The notes under the pieces: generated by a model | Databases searched by the model: none | The model's input: the letters and a program-made list of their open reading frames with translations, nothing else | What the model was told of the DNA's origin: nothing | Part shown: positions 56,492 through 64,000 of the stretch, piece after piece | Numbering within the stretch: position 1 is the stretch's first letter | How the letters are laid out: the number at the start of each line of letters is the position of its first letter | Assembly (NCBI RefSeq): GCF_000235365.1 | Contig: NC_016450.1 | Location: forward strand, 186,001-250,000 | DNA: 64,000 nucleotides | Source: Eremothecium cymbalariae DBVPG#7215 | Taxonomy: Eukaryota; Ascomycota; Saccharomycetes; Saccharomycetales; Saccharomycetaceae | Direction: 5' to 3' | Program-made: the position numbers and the translations under genes

Positions 56492-57139
56492 ATGTCTTCC
56501 CTTTTGAACTCTTACGAGTCTGATTTTAGGACCACGCTTCAACAGACGCGAAGGCTACTTGACCAGGTAGGTTCGGAGCCCCTTTCTCAACGGAATAGTA
56601 CTTTGAAGACAATTGAGCAGCATAAGGATGATTTGTTTGACATAGTTGATCAGATGGAGGTTGAGATAAATAATGTGGTGAATGATGTACAGGTTATGGC
56701 ACGGCTTAAGTCGCAGTTGCGTGAGTTTAAGAGAGATGCAAATACGGTGAAGCAGTTGTTGGAGGGGTTTGTTGAATCTAGGGATAGGGAGGAGTTGTTC
56801 AGTGGTATGGAGCAGGGGTTGGATGATGACCAGAGAGAGCAGCTTTTGGCCAACCATTCAATTCTGCAAAGGACCGGGAATCGTTTGGTAGATGCTGCGC
56901 AGTTGGCGAACGAAGCAGAGGGGGTTGGGAATCAGATCATGATGGATTTAAGGTCGCAGAGGGAGGCGTTAGAGAATTCCAGGCAGAACCTATTCCAGGC
57001 GGACTCCTATGTGGACAAATCTATCAGGACGTTGAAGACGATGAGCAGGAGGTTGGTTGCGAATAAGTTTATATCCTATGCGATCATTGGGGTTTTGATA
57101 CTATTGATCTTGTTGGTGTTATACTCTAAATTCAAATGA
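56492..57139 (+). CDS. VTI1: Vti1, Qb-SNARE of Golgi, endosome and vacuole
   Basis: From the ATG at 56492 the product has 215 residues (217 in S. cerevisiae); the frame opens four codons earlier only at TTG. Vti1 pairs with several syntaxins for Golgi, endosome and vacuole fusion. Features are the N-terminal Habc-like helices (start MSSLLNSYESDF), the SNARE helix IMMDLRSQREALENSRQ with a central Gln (Qb class) and a single C-terminal transmembrane anchor (FISYAIIGVLILLILLVLYSKFK region, after SYVDKSIRTLKTM). Conservation of the last 70 residues with S. cerevisiae is very high. Confidence 0.97.
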   Translation: MSSLLNSYESDFRTTLQQTRRLLDQVGSEPLSQRNSTLKTIEQHKDDLFDIVDQMEVEINNVVNDVQVMARLKSQLREFKRDANTVKQLLEGFVESRDREELFSGMEQGLDDDQREQLLANHSILQRTGNRLVDAAQLANEAEGVGNQIMMDLRSQREALENSRQNLFQADSYVDKSIRTLKTMSRRLVANKFISYAIIGVLILLILLVLYSKFK

Positions 57140-57439
57140 AAATGATGAATATATTGTCTCCTAAACGGAGTTGATTTTATGTAGTGGAGCATACGGTGCA
57201 TATAAATATACATATATATATATATATAAGAACATGCATTCATAAGGAGAAGGAGGTACCTGGATGCTGGTGCGTACCTGCCTGCATGTATTCGGGGTAT
57301 ATTCGTTTACGGCAAACGAACATACAACAAAATAGAAGGGGAAAAACAAAAGGGTTCTTTTTTTTATTATAAAAGTTAATTGGCGACCAATTTTCGATGA
57401 TGCACTTGTTTATATTGTTTAATGCGTCTTGAGTCCTTG
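57140..57439. other. Intergenic, tail-to-tail between VTI1 and YMR196W-like gene
   Basis: Three hundred bases hold a TA run (57212-57228) that likely serves as 3'-end element. Nothing else seen. Confidence 0.5.
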
Positions 57440-60400
57440 CTACTCGGTGGAAGGCTCGTTGTCCATCTTGAACTGTCTCAATTTATCCCTCAATTGGGCT
57501 ATCAAGACATTTTCAGTCCTCGGATGATCACGAAGGCCCTCAATAGACATGTGTGAAGTATCAGCACCTGCATCAATGTTATCTGGGGGGCTGAAAGGGG
57601 AAGACTGAAAACTCGTAGTCTGCAACTGTGGGGATTTGATAGAGTTCCCTGGGCTAATGACAGAAGTCGAATTCAAAGTCCCCATGGTGTGGAGAATTTT
57701 CTCCTCTTCGGTTAACTCTAAATGTGTTCCAGTCAAGTTGATGAGCGACCTGCCGCTTCTACGCCTGGAAAGTCTAGGCAACAATTGAGCTTCATCTCCA
57801 CTTAAGTCTCCAGAGCTGTATGCTGAAATTGATGACCTTGGAGTTCTTGGTAATCTAACACATGATGAGCCGGTATCATGAATCCATTTAGCCACAAGAC
57901 CAGTCCAACCCAACTGATGGCTAGCACCAAGACCTTTCCCCGTATCACCATCAAAGTACTCATAAAACTGCAACAAGTCCTTGAAATATTTGTCCTGTGA
58001 TAAGAAAGCCGATGACCCCCCGTAGTACGCAGCTCTAGAGCCGTTTGCATCAGGCACAAACAAGTGAATTAATCTGTGAGATATCTCCTCTGCCACTTGT
58101 GCCAAATTTAAATATTGGCCCGAGCCAACAGGGCATTCAACCTTGAAGTCGGCACCATAATACAGAAAGAATCTTTGCAAGGCTTCAGCCAACAAGAAAT
58201 TTGTTGGAAACCAAATGGGGCCCCTCCAGTTTGAATTACCACCAAACATGCCGGAATCCGACTCTCCAGGTAAATACTTGACGACATATTTATTCCCTCC
58301 AACGTCCATTTCAAATGGATGATCTTCGTGATATTTAGATAACGATCTAATACCATAATCAGACAAAAACTCCTTCTCATCCAACATGCGCCGTAGTATC
58401 GCTTCCAAACGTTCTTTATTAACAAGGGATAGCAACAGTCTTTCTCCAACCCCTCTTTTTTCCATCGAGGCGATATTTCTATCAAATATATCACGACGAT
58501 GGTCTACAAACCATTCAACACGTTTCTTGAAGCTCTTGAATCTATCTATTACAGCCGGCTCCAAGGTCATCGAGGCATAAAGGGGAATTAGACCCACCAG
58601 GGACCTAATGGGCAACTGTTGCTTAAATGGTTCCCCCCATGATATAGCATCGTAATAGAACTTATCCTGGTCGTTCCACAGTGATTCTTGATGGTTTTCA
58701 CCTGATTCGTCGTTGTAGCTTTTGCCATATTTAAAACTCATGGCATCGCTAATCAGAATGAAGTGTTCAAAGAACTTCGAAGCAATATCTTCGTACACTG
58801 GGTTTTCCTTTGCCAACTCGAGAGCAATATTAAGCATCTGGAGACAAAAGAAAGCCATCCAGCCAGTGGAATCAGCCTGTTCTAGAGTCCCACCTGTGGG
58901 CAACGGCTCAGATCTATTAAAAACTCCAATGTTGTCCAGCCCCAAGAACCCGCCTTCAAAGACATTGTTACCATCTGAATCCTTACGGTTGACCCACCAC
59001 GTGAAATTTAACAATAGCTTTTGGAAAACACGTTCTAAAAACACACGGTCTTCCCGGTGATACATGTTCCTTTCGATCTTGAAAACACGATACACAGCCC
59101 ATGCATGTACCGGCGGATTCACATCGCTAAAGTTCCATTCATATGCTGGGATCTGGCCGTTTGGATGCATGTACCATTCGCGCGTCAAGAGATCTAGCTG
59201 CCGTTTTGCAAATTCTGGGTCTATCATCGCCAAAGGGATGCAATGAAAAGCAGTGTCCCAAGAGGCAAAGAAGGGGTACTCCCATTTATCCGGCAGCGAC
59301 AAGATGTCGTCCGTGTACATGTGTTTCCATTCCTTGTTCCTGCCATTGGCTCTATCTGAAGGAGGCTTAGGTTCGACCAACGGGTCGCCCTCGTACCATT
59401 GCTCCTGGACGAAGTGGTAGAACTGCTTAGACCAGAGTAATCCAGCAAACGCCTGCCGTTGGATGCGTCTAAGTTCCGAGGGCAACGGCTGTGGGGTAAT
59501 TCTCCAATAAAAGTTGTCCGCCTCCTGCTCGCGTCTATCAAAAATCGCATCGAACGCTTCCTCATCGATAATCAACTCATTATCAAACTGTGGGAGAGCT
59601 TCGTCCGTAAACTTGTACCTTAGCGTGACATACTCGCCCGGAGGGATGTCCGGGAAATGGTAAAGAGCCGCAGACTTGGTCCCCTCGTTATCTGGGTTCA
59701 CCGCTGCCTCGTTGGCAAAGACAACAAACTCCTCAAATGCATCCTTGGTATACGGCGCTGGATTCTTGGTCGCGCCAAACACTTTTTTCAGGTTCGATTC
59801 GTTGTCTGTGAACAACAACACCGGCTCGATGTCCTCAGAGTCCTGTTCATTGAACCCTCCAGGCGAGGGAGCAAAAACCGCCCTACGCACACCGTACTTG
59901 CTGTGCTCCGTGGTAATCACATTGCTGTGAGACTTGTACAACCGCGGCTTCTGCGATTCCTCTCCTTTGGTGTTCCACGACCAGGTGTTCCGGAAAAACA
60001 CCTGCGGCATCAAATACAACTCCCCAGACTGCACCTCCGACCGATTGTACACCGTGATCCGAAAATTCAAGTCGTTTGGGTTGTCGTCCCCCTTCGCCAT
60101 CTCGAACACCACATCAAAGTAGGGCGTATCCCCCCCGTCCTCCTCCTTAAACACCCCCTCCACATCGTACACTTCGAACTCGGGCTCCTCGTACCCACGC
60201 TCCGCATTCCGCGCTACCAGCTCCTCGTACGGGAACGCCCTCCCAAACGGATACTTGTAAAGACCCTTCATGTACGCATGGCTCGGCAAATTGTCCAGAT
60301 AGTAATAAAGCTCCTTACAGTCCTCCCCGTGGTTCCCCTGCGGCCCCGTCAAACCAAACATCCGCTCCTTCAATATCCCATCCTTCCCATTCCACATCCC

Positions 60401-60667
60401 AACATTCAAACAAACCAGCTGACGGTTGTCACTCACCCCAAAGATCCCGTCCTCCCCCCACCGAAACACCCTCGCATTCGCCTGTTCAAACGGGAAATGT
60501 CTCCACGCGTCCCCATTAAGCGAGTAGTCCTCACGAACAGTCGCCCACCCGCGCTCCGACAAATATGGGCCCCATTTCAACCAATACTTGCTCCGCTCTT
60601 TATTCTCAATAAGACGTCGTTCCTCAACCGTGCAGTCCACAATCTGTTCTCGCCAATCCTGTGACAT
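57440..60667 (-). CDS. Glycosidase-like protein (YMR196W orthologue, GH63-type toroid)
   Basis: From the ATG ending at 60667 the product has 1075 residues (1088 in S. cerevisiae YMR196W). The middle of the protein has the (alpha/alpha)6 toroid features of the GH63 glucosidase-related group (SWDTAFHCIPLAMIDPEFAKRQL, EWYMHPNGQIPAYEWNFSDVNPPVHAW, GGFLGLDNIGVFNRSEPLP, RGPIWFPTNFL). Biological substrate is not known; the S. cerevisiae protein has no settled function. The first 150 residues are the conserved start region (YWLKWGPYLSERGWATVREDYSLNGDAWRHF). Ser/Thr-rich tail after about residue 930 is less conserved. A GTG 23 codons upstream also opens the frame; I use the ATG (MSQDWREQ). Confidence 0.9.
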   Translation of the reverse strand: MSQDWREQIVDCTVEERRLIENKERSKYWLKWGPYLSERGWATVREDYSLNGDAWRHFPFEQANARVFRWGEDGIFGVSDNRQLVCLNVGMWNGKDGILKERMFGLTGPQGNHGEDCKELYYYLDNLPSHAYMKGLYKYPFGRAFPYEELVARNAERGYEEPEFEVYDVEGVFKEEDGGDTPYFDVVFEMAKGDDNPNDLNFRITVYNRSEVQSGELYLMPQVFFRNTWSWNTKGEESQKPRLYKSHSNVITTEHSKYGVRRAVFAPSPGGFNEQDSEDIEPVLLFTDNESNLKKVFGATKNPAPYTKDAFEEFVVFANEAAVNPDNEGTKSAALYHFPDIPPGEYVTLRYKFTDEALPQFDNELIIDEEAFDAIFDRREQEADNFYWRITPQPLPSELRRIQRQAFAGLLWSKQFYHFVQEQWYEGDPLVEPKPPSDRANGRNKEWKHMYTDDILSLPDKWEYPFFASWDTAFHCIPLAMIDPEFAKRQLDLLTREWYMHPNGQIPAYEWNFSDVNPPVHAWAVYRVFKIERNMYHREDRVFLERVFQKLLLNFTWWVNRKDSDGNNVFEGGFLGLDNIGVFNRSEPLPTGGTLEQADSTGWMAFFCLQMLNIALELAKENPVYEDIASKFFEHFILISDAMSFKYGKSYNDESGENHQESLWNDQDKFYYDAISWGEPFKQQLPIRSLVGLIPLYASMTLEPAVIDRFKSFKKRVEWFVDHRRDIFDRNIASMEKRGVGERLLLSLVNKERLEAILRRMLDEKEFLSDYGIRSLSKYHEDHPFEMDVGGNKYVVKYLPGESDSGMFGGNSNWRGPIWFPTNFLLAEALQRFFLYYGADFKVECPVGSGQYLNLAQVAEEISHRLIHLFVPDANGSRAAYYGGSSAFLSQDKYFKDLLQFYEYFDGDTGKGLGASHQLGWTGLVAKWIHDTGSSCVRLPRTPRSSISAYSSGDLSGDEAQLLPRLSRRRSGRSLINLTGTHLELTEEEKILHTMGTLNSTSVISPGNSIKSPQLQTTSFQSSPFSPPDNIDAGADTSHMSIEGLRDHPRTENVLIAQLRDKLRQFKMDNEPSTE

Positions 60668-61086
60668 ATTTCCGATCCCCAACTTAACCGATCCAACGAA
60701 AGATCTATGATATCTCTGTACTATATATACTACCACGCCTTAGATTCCTCCTACTTAATCATCGACCCAGGAGCACATTAATTTTTTCAAAAATCATTAA
60801 ATACTTTTTTTTTATTTAATTGTGACTACGATGGATATTGCACGAAACGATCTCATGGCGACACTCACCTAACCGCGGGCAGGGGGGGGGGGGGCTGCCC
60901 GCCCGATTTCCTGGCCCGTCCCGCCCGCGCTCCCCCGCCCGCCAAAGTACAACGTTTCCTCTATTCAAACTCCAAAATGACTATATTTCTGTATGTATTA
61001 TATATCTCATATATACATATGACATGACCCCCAATAAAAACGCCGACGACCACAGAACACCCACCACGCCTAGTGTATTTTCTGTA
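60668..61086. promoter_or_regulatory. Upstream region of the YMR196W-like gene with G13 tract and hairpin
   Basis: This 419-bp region lies between two - strand genes. From 60875 it is GC-rich: a G13 run (60882-60894) lies between 8-bp inverted arms, followed by several GCCCG-type repeats. AGGGG at the run could serve as a stress response element. T-rich DNA lies nearer the gene. Confidence 0.6.
60875..60902. repeat. G12-13 tract flanked by 8-bp inverted arms
   Basis: Arms GCGGGCAG (60875-60882) and CTGCCCGC (60895-60902) enclose the G run; G-quadruplex or slipped-strand forms are possible. Confidence 0.85.
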
Positions 61087-61629
61087 TCATCTGCATGCAT
61101 CCATCGCTGCTGCGTCTTGTTTTTCCGTCGCGTAGCCGCCGCGCGGTCGCCTCATACCCTCGTGAGCCACAGCCGGTAGTTCTCCTGCGCTGAACTCGAC
61201 GTCCGTATGCAGCTCGTACCCGCTGTTGATGTCCACCAACGTGGACTTGGCGAACGCCGTCGGCGTCCCTGCTGCTGCTGCTGCTGCCGCCCCCTGCGAC
61301 GGGTACAGCGCATCCTGATCCAGCGCGAAAATACCCTCGTCCTGCAAATTGACACCGAAGCCCCCCACGCCCAACACCTCCGGCATCGCCGCGGGCAGAG
61401 CATACGTCCCAACAGAAGACGCAGCCACCGCACTGAAATAGCTGTATGCCGCCGCGCGGTCGTACTCCTCGTATGACTCCTCAAGCTCGCCGTCCGGCGT
61501 GTTCGACAACGTGGGGGGAACCAATTGCAACTGCAGCCCCAACTCGCTCGCCGGCCGAGAAGGAGTGCTGCAAAGCACTCCTTCCCCATCCACCATGGCC
61601 CCCGTCGCTCCGTCGTAATATACCGTCAT
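61087..61629 (-). CDS. ICY1: ICY1/ICY2-like protein
   Basis: The product has 180 residues (127 in S. cerevisiae Icy1, 136 in Icy2). Function of these proteins is poorly known (named for interaction with the cytoskeleton). Assignment rests on position (YMR195W between YMR196W and CMC4; YPL250C after YAH1) and on the conserved-looking tail FSAGELPAVAHEGMRRPRGG near residues 145-168. It has a poly-Ala tract (AAAAAAA) near residue 115, and the N-terminal half is Glu/Ser/Ala-rich. DNA is GC-rich (codons ending in C/G), unlike most neighbours. A hairpin with a GCAA loop lies inside the coding region (61559-61584). Confidence 0.65.
   Translation of the reverse strand: MTVYYDGATGAMVDGEGVLCSTPSRPASELGLQLQLVPPTLSNTPDGELEESYEEYDRAAAYSYFSAVAASSVGTYALPAAMPEVLGVGGFGVNLQDEGIFALDQDALYPSQGAAAAAAAGTPTAFAKSTLVDINSGYELHTDVEFSAGELPAVAHEGMRRPRGGYATEKQDAAAMDACR
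61559..61584. repeat. Perfect inverted repeat inside the ICY1-like gene (11-bp arms, GCAA loop)
   Basis: GAAGGAGTGCT (61559-61569) is followed by loop GCAA and its exact complement (61574-61584). Confidence 0.85.
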
Positions 61630-62397
61630 GTTTGTCGTCTGTCCTTCTGTATGTGTGTGTGTGTGTGCGAGTCTCAGCTCTCCTCTGCTCTTCTCTTCCT
61701 GTGGGCCTCGTAAGCCACCACTGTAAAACTCAAAAATCTTATTGCTGGTGCTATCTCACTACTGCTGCTCCCACACACACACCGTACTCCGAAAAACCTT
61801 CCCTCCCACCTATATATACTAATTAATTATCTTATCATTTTTTACACACCATACACACAGAGATCATCACCCTTCTGTTATAACCCACTTACTCATCATC
61901 GATCACCTTCTGGGTGTGTTTTGTCTTGTGCTGTGTGTCTGTGCATGCGCACTGTCTCCAGTCACCACTTTTTCCCTACAAGAAACACTGCTAATGGCTC
62001 TATTCCTGCTCAGAGCGCCACACCGTCGAAAAACACACACACAGGCGTTATGAGTCAACGAAAAACAAGGAAAAGGTGCTGTTGTGTCTGCATCGAGCAG
62101 CACCGTGGTGGTACTCAATATAATGACCGTAATAATGACAACAATAGCCACCGCCATGGCCCGGCGGGCCATGGCGGTGGGCAAAAAAGCACGTTTGGGT
62201 TATCGGGTGGATTTCTGGCTCGCACCCTGCTGTCATCCACGAGGTACAAAGTGACCGGGCCATGTGGGGCGGCGAGGGGTTTGTGTGATAATCTTTCCGG
62301 CGTGGTTTTGCTGGGCTGTTTCGGGTTTGGCACAGATAAAGGCAAGCGCAGAACGACACACGAGAGCGGGAAAAAGCTTGGCTGGCCGTGTGCAGTG
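61630..62397. promoter_or_regulatory. Divergent upstream region of ICY1-like gene and CMC4
   Basis: This 768-bp region turns GC-rich towards CMC4. It contains a TG run (about 61655-61668), AT-rich segments near 61810, and a perfect 15-bp-arm hairpin at 62148-62180. The frame open upstream of the CMC4 ATG (from 61921) has no family similarity, so I do not call it coding. Confidence 0.55.
62148..62180. repeat. Perfect inverted repeat (15-bp arms, GGC loop)
   Basis: CCACCGCCATGGCCC (62148-62162) and its exact complement (62166-62180) enclose GGC; 33 bp in total. Confidence 0.9.
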
Positions 62398-62664
62398 ATG
62401 GGAGCGTGCAAAGCGGAGGCGTGTGCCATACAGGCGTGTTTGAAGCGTCACGGGTATGATGAGGGCCGGTGCGTGGCGGCGGTTAACGAGTTATATGCGT
62501 GTTGCAGGCGGTTCTACCGTGGGCAGCGGGGGGGCAGCAGCAGCTGCTGCCCAGGTGCGGAGGTTGTTGAGCGCAGGGTGGGCGGAGGGCGGGCTGCAGG
62601 CACGGGGGCAGTTGGGGGTGGTGCGACGGGCGGGCACGTTGTGCGCTGGGCGCAGGATACATAG
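62398..62664 (+). CDS. CMC4: Cmc4, twin Cys-x9-Cys protein of the mitochondrial intermembrane space
   Basis: From the ATG at 62398 the product has 88 residues (73 in S. cerevisiae). The family motif is clear: KAEACAIQACLKRHGYDEGRC followed by C-x9-CC (VAAVNELYACC), then a third Cys pair near SCCP. Such proteins are trapped in the intermembrane space by Mia40/Erv1 through disulfides. The frame is open far upstream (from 61921), but that part looks like non-coding GC-rich sequence; the ATG used here gives the family-length N-terminus. The C-terminus after CCPGAEVVERRV is a Gly-rich tail of about 28 residues that I do not recognise. S. cerevisiae CMC4 has an intron; I see none within this frame. 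Confidence 0.9.
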   Translation: MGACKAEACAIQACLKRHGYDEGRCVAAVNELYACCRRFYRGQRGGSSSCCPGAEVVERRVGGGRAAGTGAVGGGATGGHVVRWAQDT

Positions 62665-63937
62665 GCTAGATAGAGGTAGATAGAGGTCAGGTGATAGTAA
62701 ATGTACATTCTGAACCGCATAGCTGCGCCAAGGGACGCAGCACGACAGGCCGGCCGGAGGAATGCGAGTCCCTTCGCAGGTCCAGCGGTCTCTACGAGAC
62801 CGCTGGACCTGCGAGTTAGTTGCTCTGAGACAGCCGCGAGCACGAGAGCAAGAGGGCCTGGGACAACGGCGGGCTCCTGGCAGCGAAGTAGGTGGGATGC
62901 AAACTTGCCGTGACTCTGGGCGTCTGTTAAAGACATGGTGAGCCCGGAAAGGTGGCGGGACAAGACACGGCGGGGGACGCGGACTGGCTTTTATAGAAAA
63001 GCTGGGTCGGGCCGGGTAACCTTCCGGGCGGCGCGGCGGGCGCGAGGGCTGCGGAGGGATTATGTAATGCGCGGCGGGCGTTGCGGGTGGAGATGGGCCG
63101 TGTGGTCGGGAAATCCTGTTGTGTGCGATGTGCACTGCATGTGTGGTTGGCCGCGGCTGTTTGTGGAGTCTGGCAGCCATGAGATGTCGGCCAGGGCGGT
63201 GGGGGTTTGGTGGTGGCTTCCACGGGTGCTGCATGGCAGGTCCGGTCAGGCTCCGCTTCAAAGAGGTAATCCTGGACGGTTCTGGGTGTGCCATTCTGCC
63301 ACAGTTTGGTGCGGGAGCTTCGTCTGCTGCTGTTGTTCAGCGGAGCAGACATTATAGCGATGCGCTTTTTCTCTCTGGCTCCAACTGTTGCGGCCAAGAA
63401 TGTGAGAGAAAGGCCCTGGCAGCACCTGTTCTCCTCTGCACTGGCCGGCAAATCGGTTTCCAAGTCGGTTTCGTGATATTCGGAGGTTGAGTCGGGCGGT
63501 GAAAAAGCGGGACAATTACAAAGCGTCTGGGCAAAAGGACAACTGCACCGGGCTCGCAGCGAAGTGCAACAGTGGATTCTTCTTGATGTTGTTCTCTTTA
63601 ATGGTAGTCATCTGTATCCATGGCTTTCTGTCCGCTGAAAGACGCGCGATCCGGAGGCTGCGTCGCCGATTCATGCACTGCAAACTTAAAATAAGGGTCT
63701 GCCGCCTGTGTTCAACAAGGGTATTGCGTAGCTACATTTATTTGGAGATGTCTTGTTTGTATATTGACAGACGATCCCCTTGTCACCATTACTGTAACGC
63801 CAGAAGCGCGATATTCCTTCTACACACGCACTATGACGCAGGTGGAGTATAGTATAACAAAGAGAAAAACATTTTGTTTTTATTATATTATATTCGAAAT
63901 AATAATATACGTTACAAAAGTCGCCGAACCTATCGGC
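62665..63937. other. 1.27-kb GC-rich stretch between convergent CMC4 and RPL36; nothing recognised
   Basis: The region is notably GC-rich up to about 63500, unlike normal intergenic DNA in this window, and returns to AT-rich close to RPL36. Several open frames of 60-270 codons exist on both strands, but they are Arg/Pro/Gly-rich as expected from GC-rich non-coding DNA, overlap each other, and resemble no known protein. A perfect 19-bp-arm hairpin is at 62774-62814. I looked for tRNA, U snRNA and SRP/RNase P motifs and found none. Possible contents are an RNA gene, an insertion relic, or extended 3' regions. Confidence 0.5.
62774..62814. repeat. Perfect inverted repeat (19-bp arms, TAC loop)
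   Basis: Arms 62774-62792 and 62796-62814 are exact complements with a three-base loop; the core is CAGGTCCAGCGGTCTC. Confidence 0.92.
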
Positions 63938-64000
63938 TCAGTGACGTCTGGAAGCAGCAATGACGTTGTTCATTTCTTCAACCTTAGCCTTTGCTCTGCC
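63938..64000 (-). CDS. RPL36: Ribosomal protein eL36, 3' end only
   Basis: The last 20 codons and stop of a - strand gene whose 5' part lies beyond the window. The encoded tail GRAKAKVEEMNNVIAASRRH matches yeast eL36 (C-terminus of RPL36A/B). eL36 is a large-subunit ribosomal protein. Position after CMC4 matches YMR194W beside YMR194C-B, and YPL249C-A in the other region. Confidence 0.93.
   Translation of the reverse strand, partial: GRAKAKVEEMNNVIAASRRH

Noticed and set aside
59657..60664. 335-codon + strand frame opposite the YMR196W-like gene
   Set aside because: It is the complement of a conserved, well-supported coding region and has a His/Leu/Arg-rich composition typical of antisense frames.
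60668..60736. A 23-codon basic N-terminal extension of the YMR196W-like protein from GTG
   Set aside because: Short, bounded directly by a stop and without support; the ATG matches the family start.
61921..62397. 159-codon N-terminal part of a longer CMC4 frame
   Set aside because: No similarity to the family; CMC4 proteins are short and begin just before the first Cys.
62491..63490. Several long open frames on both strands in the GC-rich region
   Set aside because: Low-complexity Arg/Pro/Gly-rich translations, mutual overlap and no family similarity; expected from GC-rich DNA with few stops.

Overview
This is a 64-kb nuclear chromosome segment of a budding yeast of the family Saccharomycetaceae. 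The protein-coding genes closely resemble Saccharomyces cerevisiae proteins. Non-coding DNA is AT-rich with many (TA)n runs, introns are almost absent, and genes are spaced by a few hundred bases. Gene order is the strongest clue to the lineage. The genes interleave two S. cerevisiae duplicated regions, chromosome XIII with XIV on the left and XIII with XVI on the right, each gene present once and in a consistent orientation. That is the pattern expected of a lineage that split before the whole-genome duplication (Kluyveromyces, Lachancea, Eremothecium, Zygosaccharomyces or Torulaspora type). I cannot settle the genus.

Left part (1-24 kb): the 3' end of a subtilisin-like protease (probable RRT12); TIM23 (inner-membrane import); a long intergenic region; ACC1 (acetyl-CoA carboxylase) with an ATG-less, presequence-like 5' extension; SMM1/DUS2 (tRNA dihydrouridine synthase); a large MSB1-like polarity protein with no counterpart at this place in S. 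cerevisiae; a YNR014W/YMR206W-type gene; PHO91 (SPX phosphate transporter); URK1 (uridine kinase).

Middle part (24-47 kb): PRP2 (spliceosomal DEAH ATPase), PFK2 (phosphofructokinase beta), INP1 (peroxisome inheritance), TOM40 (outer-membrane import pore), MED9/CSE2 (Mediator), ERG2 (sterol isomerase), NRM1 (G1/S corepressor), LRO1 (PDAT acyltransferase), ATG3 (autophagy E2), RAD14 (XPA homologue with a 5' intron), VPS27 (ESCRT-0), ROT1 (ER chaperone) and a CLN1/CLN2-type G1 cyclin.

Right part (47-64 kb): an unrecognised 422-residue protein, BBP1 (spindle pole body), HFI1/ADA1 (SAGA, open frame broken twice), CIK1/VIK1 (Kar3 partner), YAH1 (mitochondrial ferredoxin), VTI1 (SNARE), a YMR196W-type glycosidase-like protein, an ICY1-like protein, CMC4 and the 3' end of RPL36. 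From about 60.8 to 63.5 kb the DNA is much more GC-rich, carries several long perfect hairpins and homopolymer G runs, and includes 1.27 kb between convergent genes that I cannot explain.

These are ordinary chromosomal housekeeping genes, not an operon or island. Functional links do recur: mitochondrial import (TIM23, TOM40), Fe-S and intermembrane-space proteins (YAH1, CMC4), lipid synthesis (ACC1, ERG2, LRO1), G1/S control (NRM1, the G1 cyclin) and membrane traffic (VPS27, VTI1). A TCACGTGA-type (Cbf1-like) element recurs upstream of many genes. No transposon, rRNA, recognisable tRNA, CRISPR, virus or toxin gene was seen.
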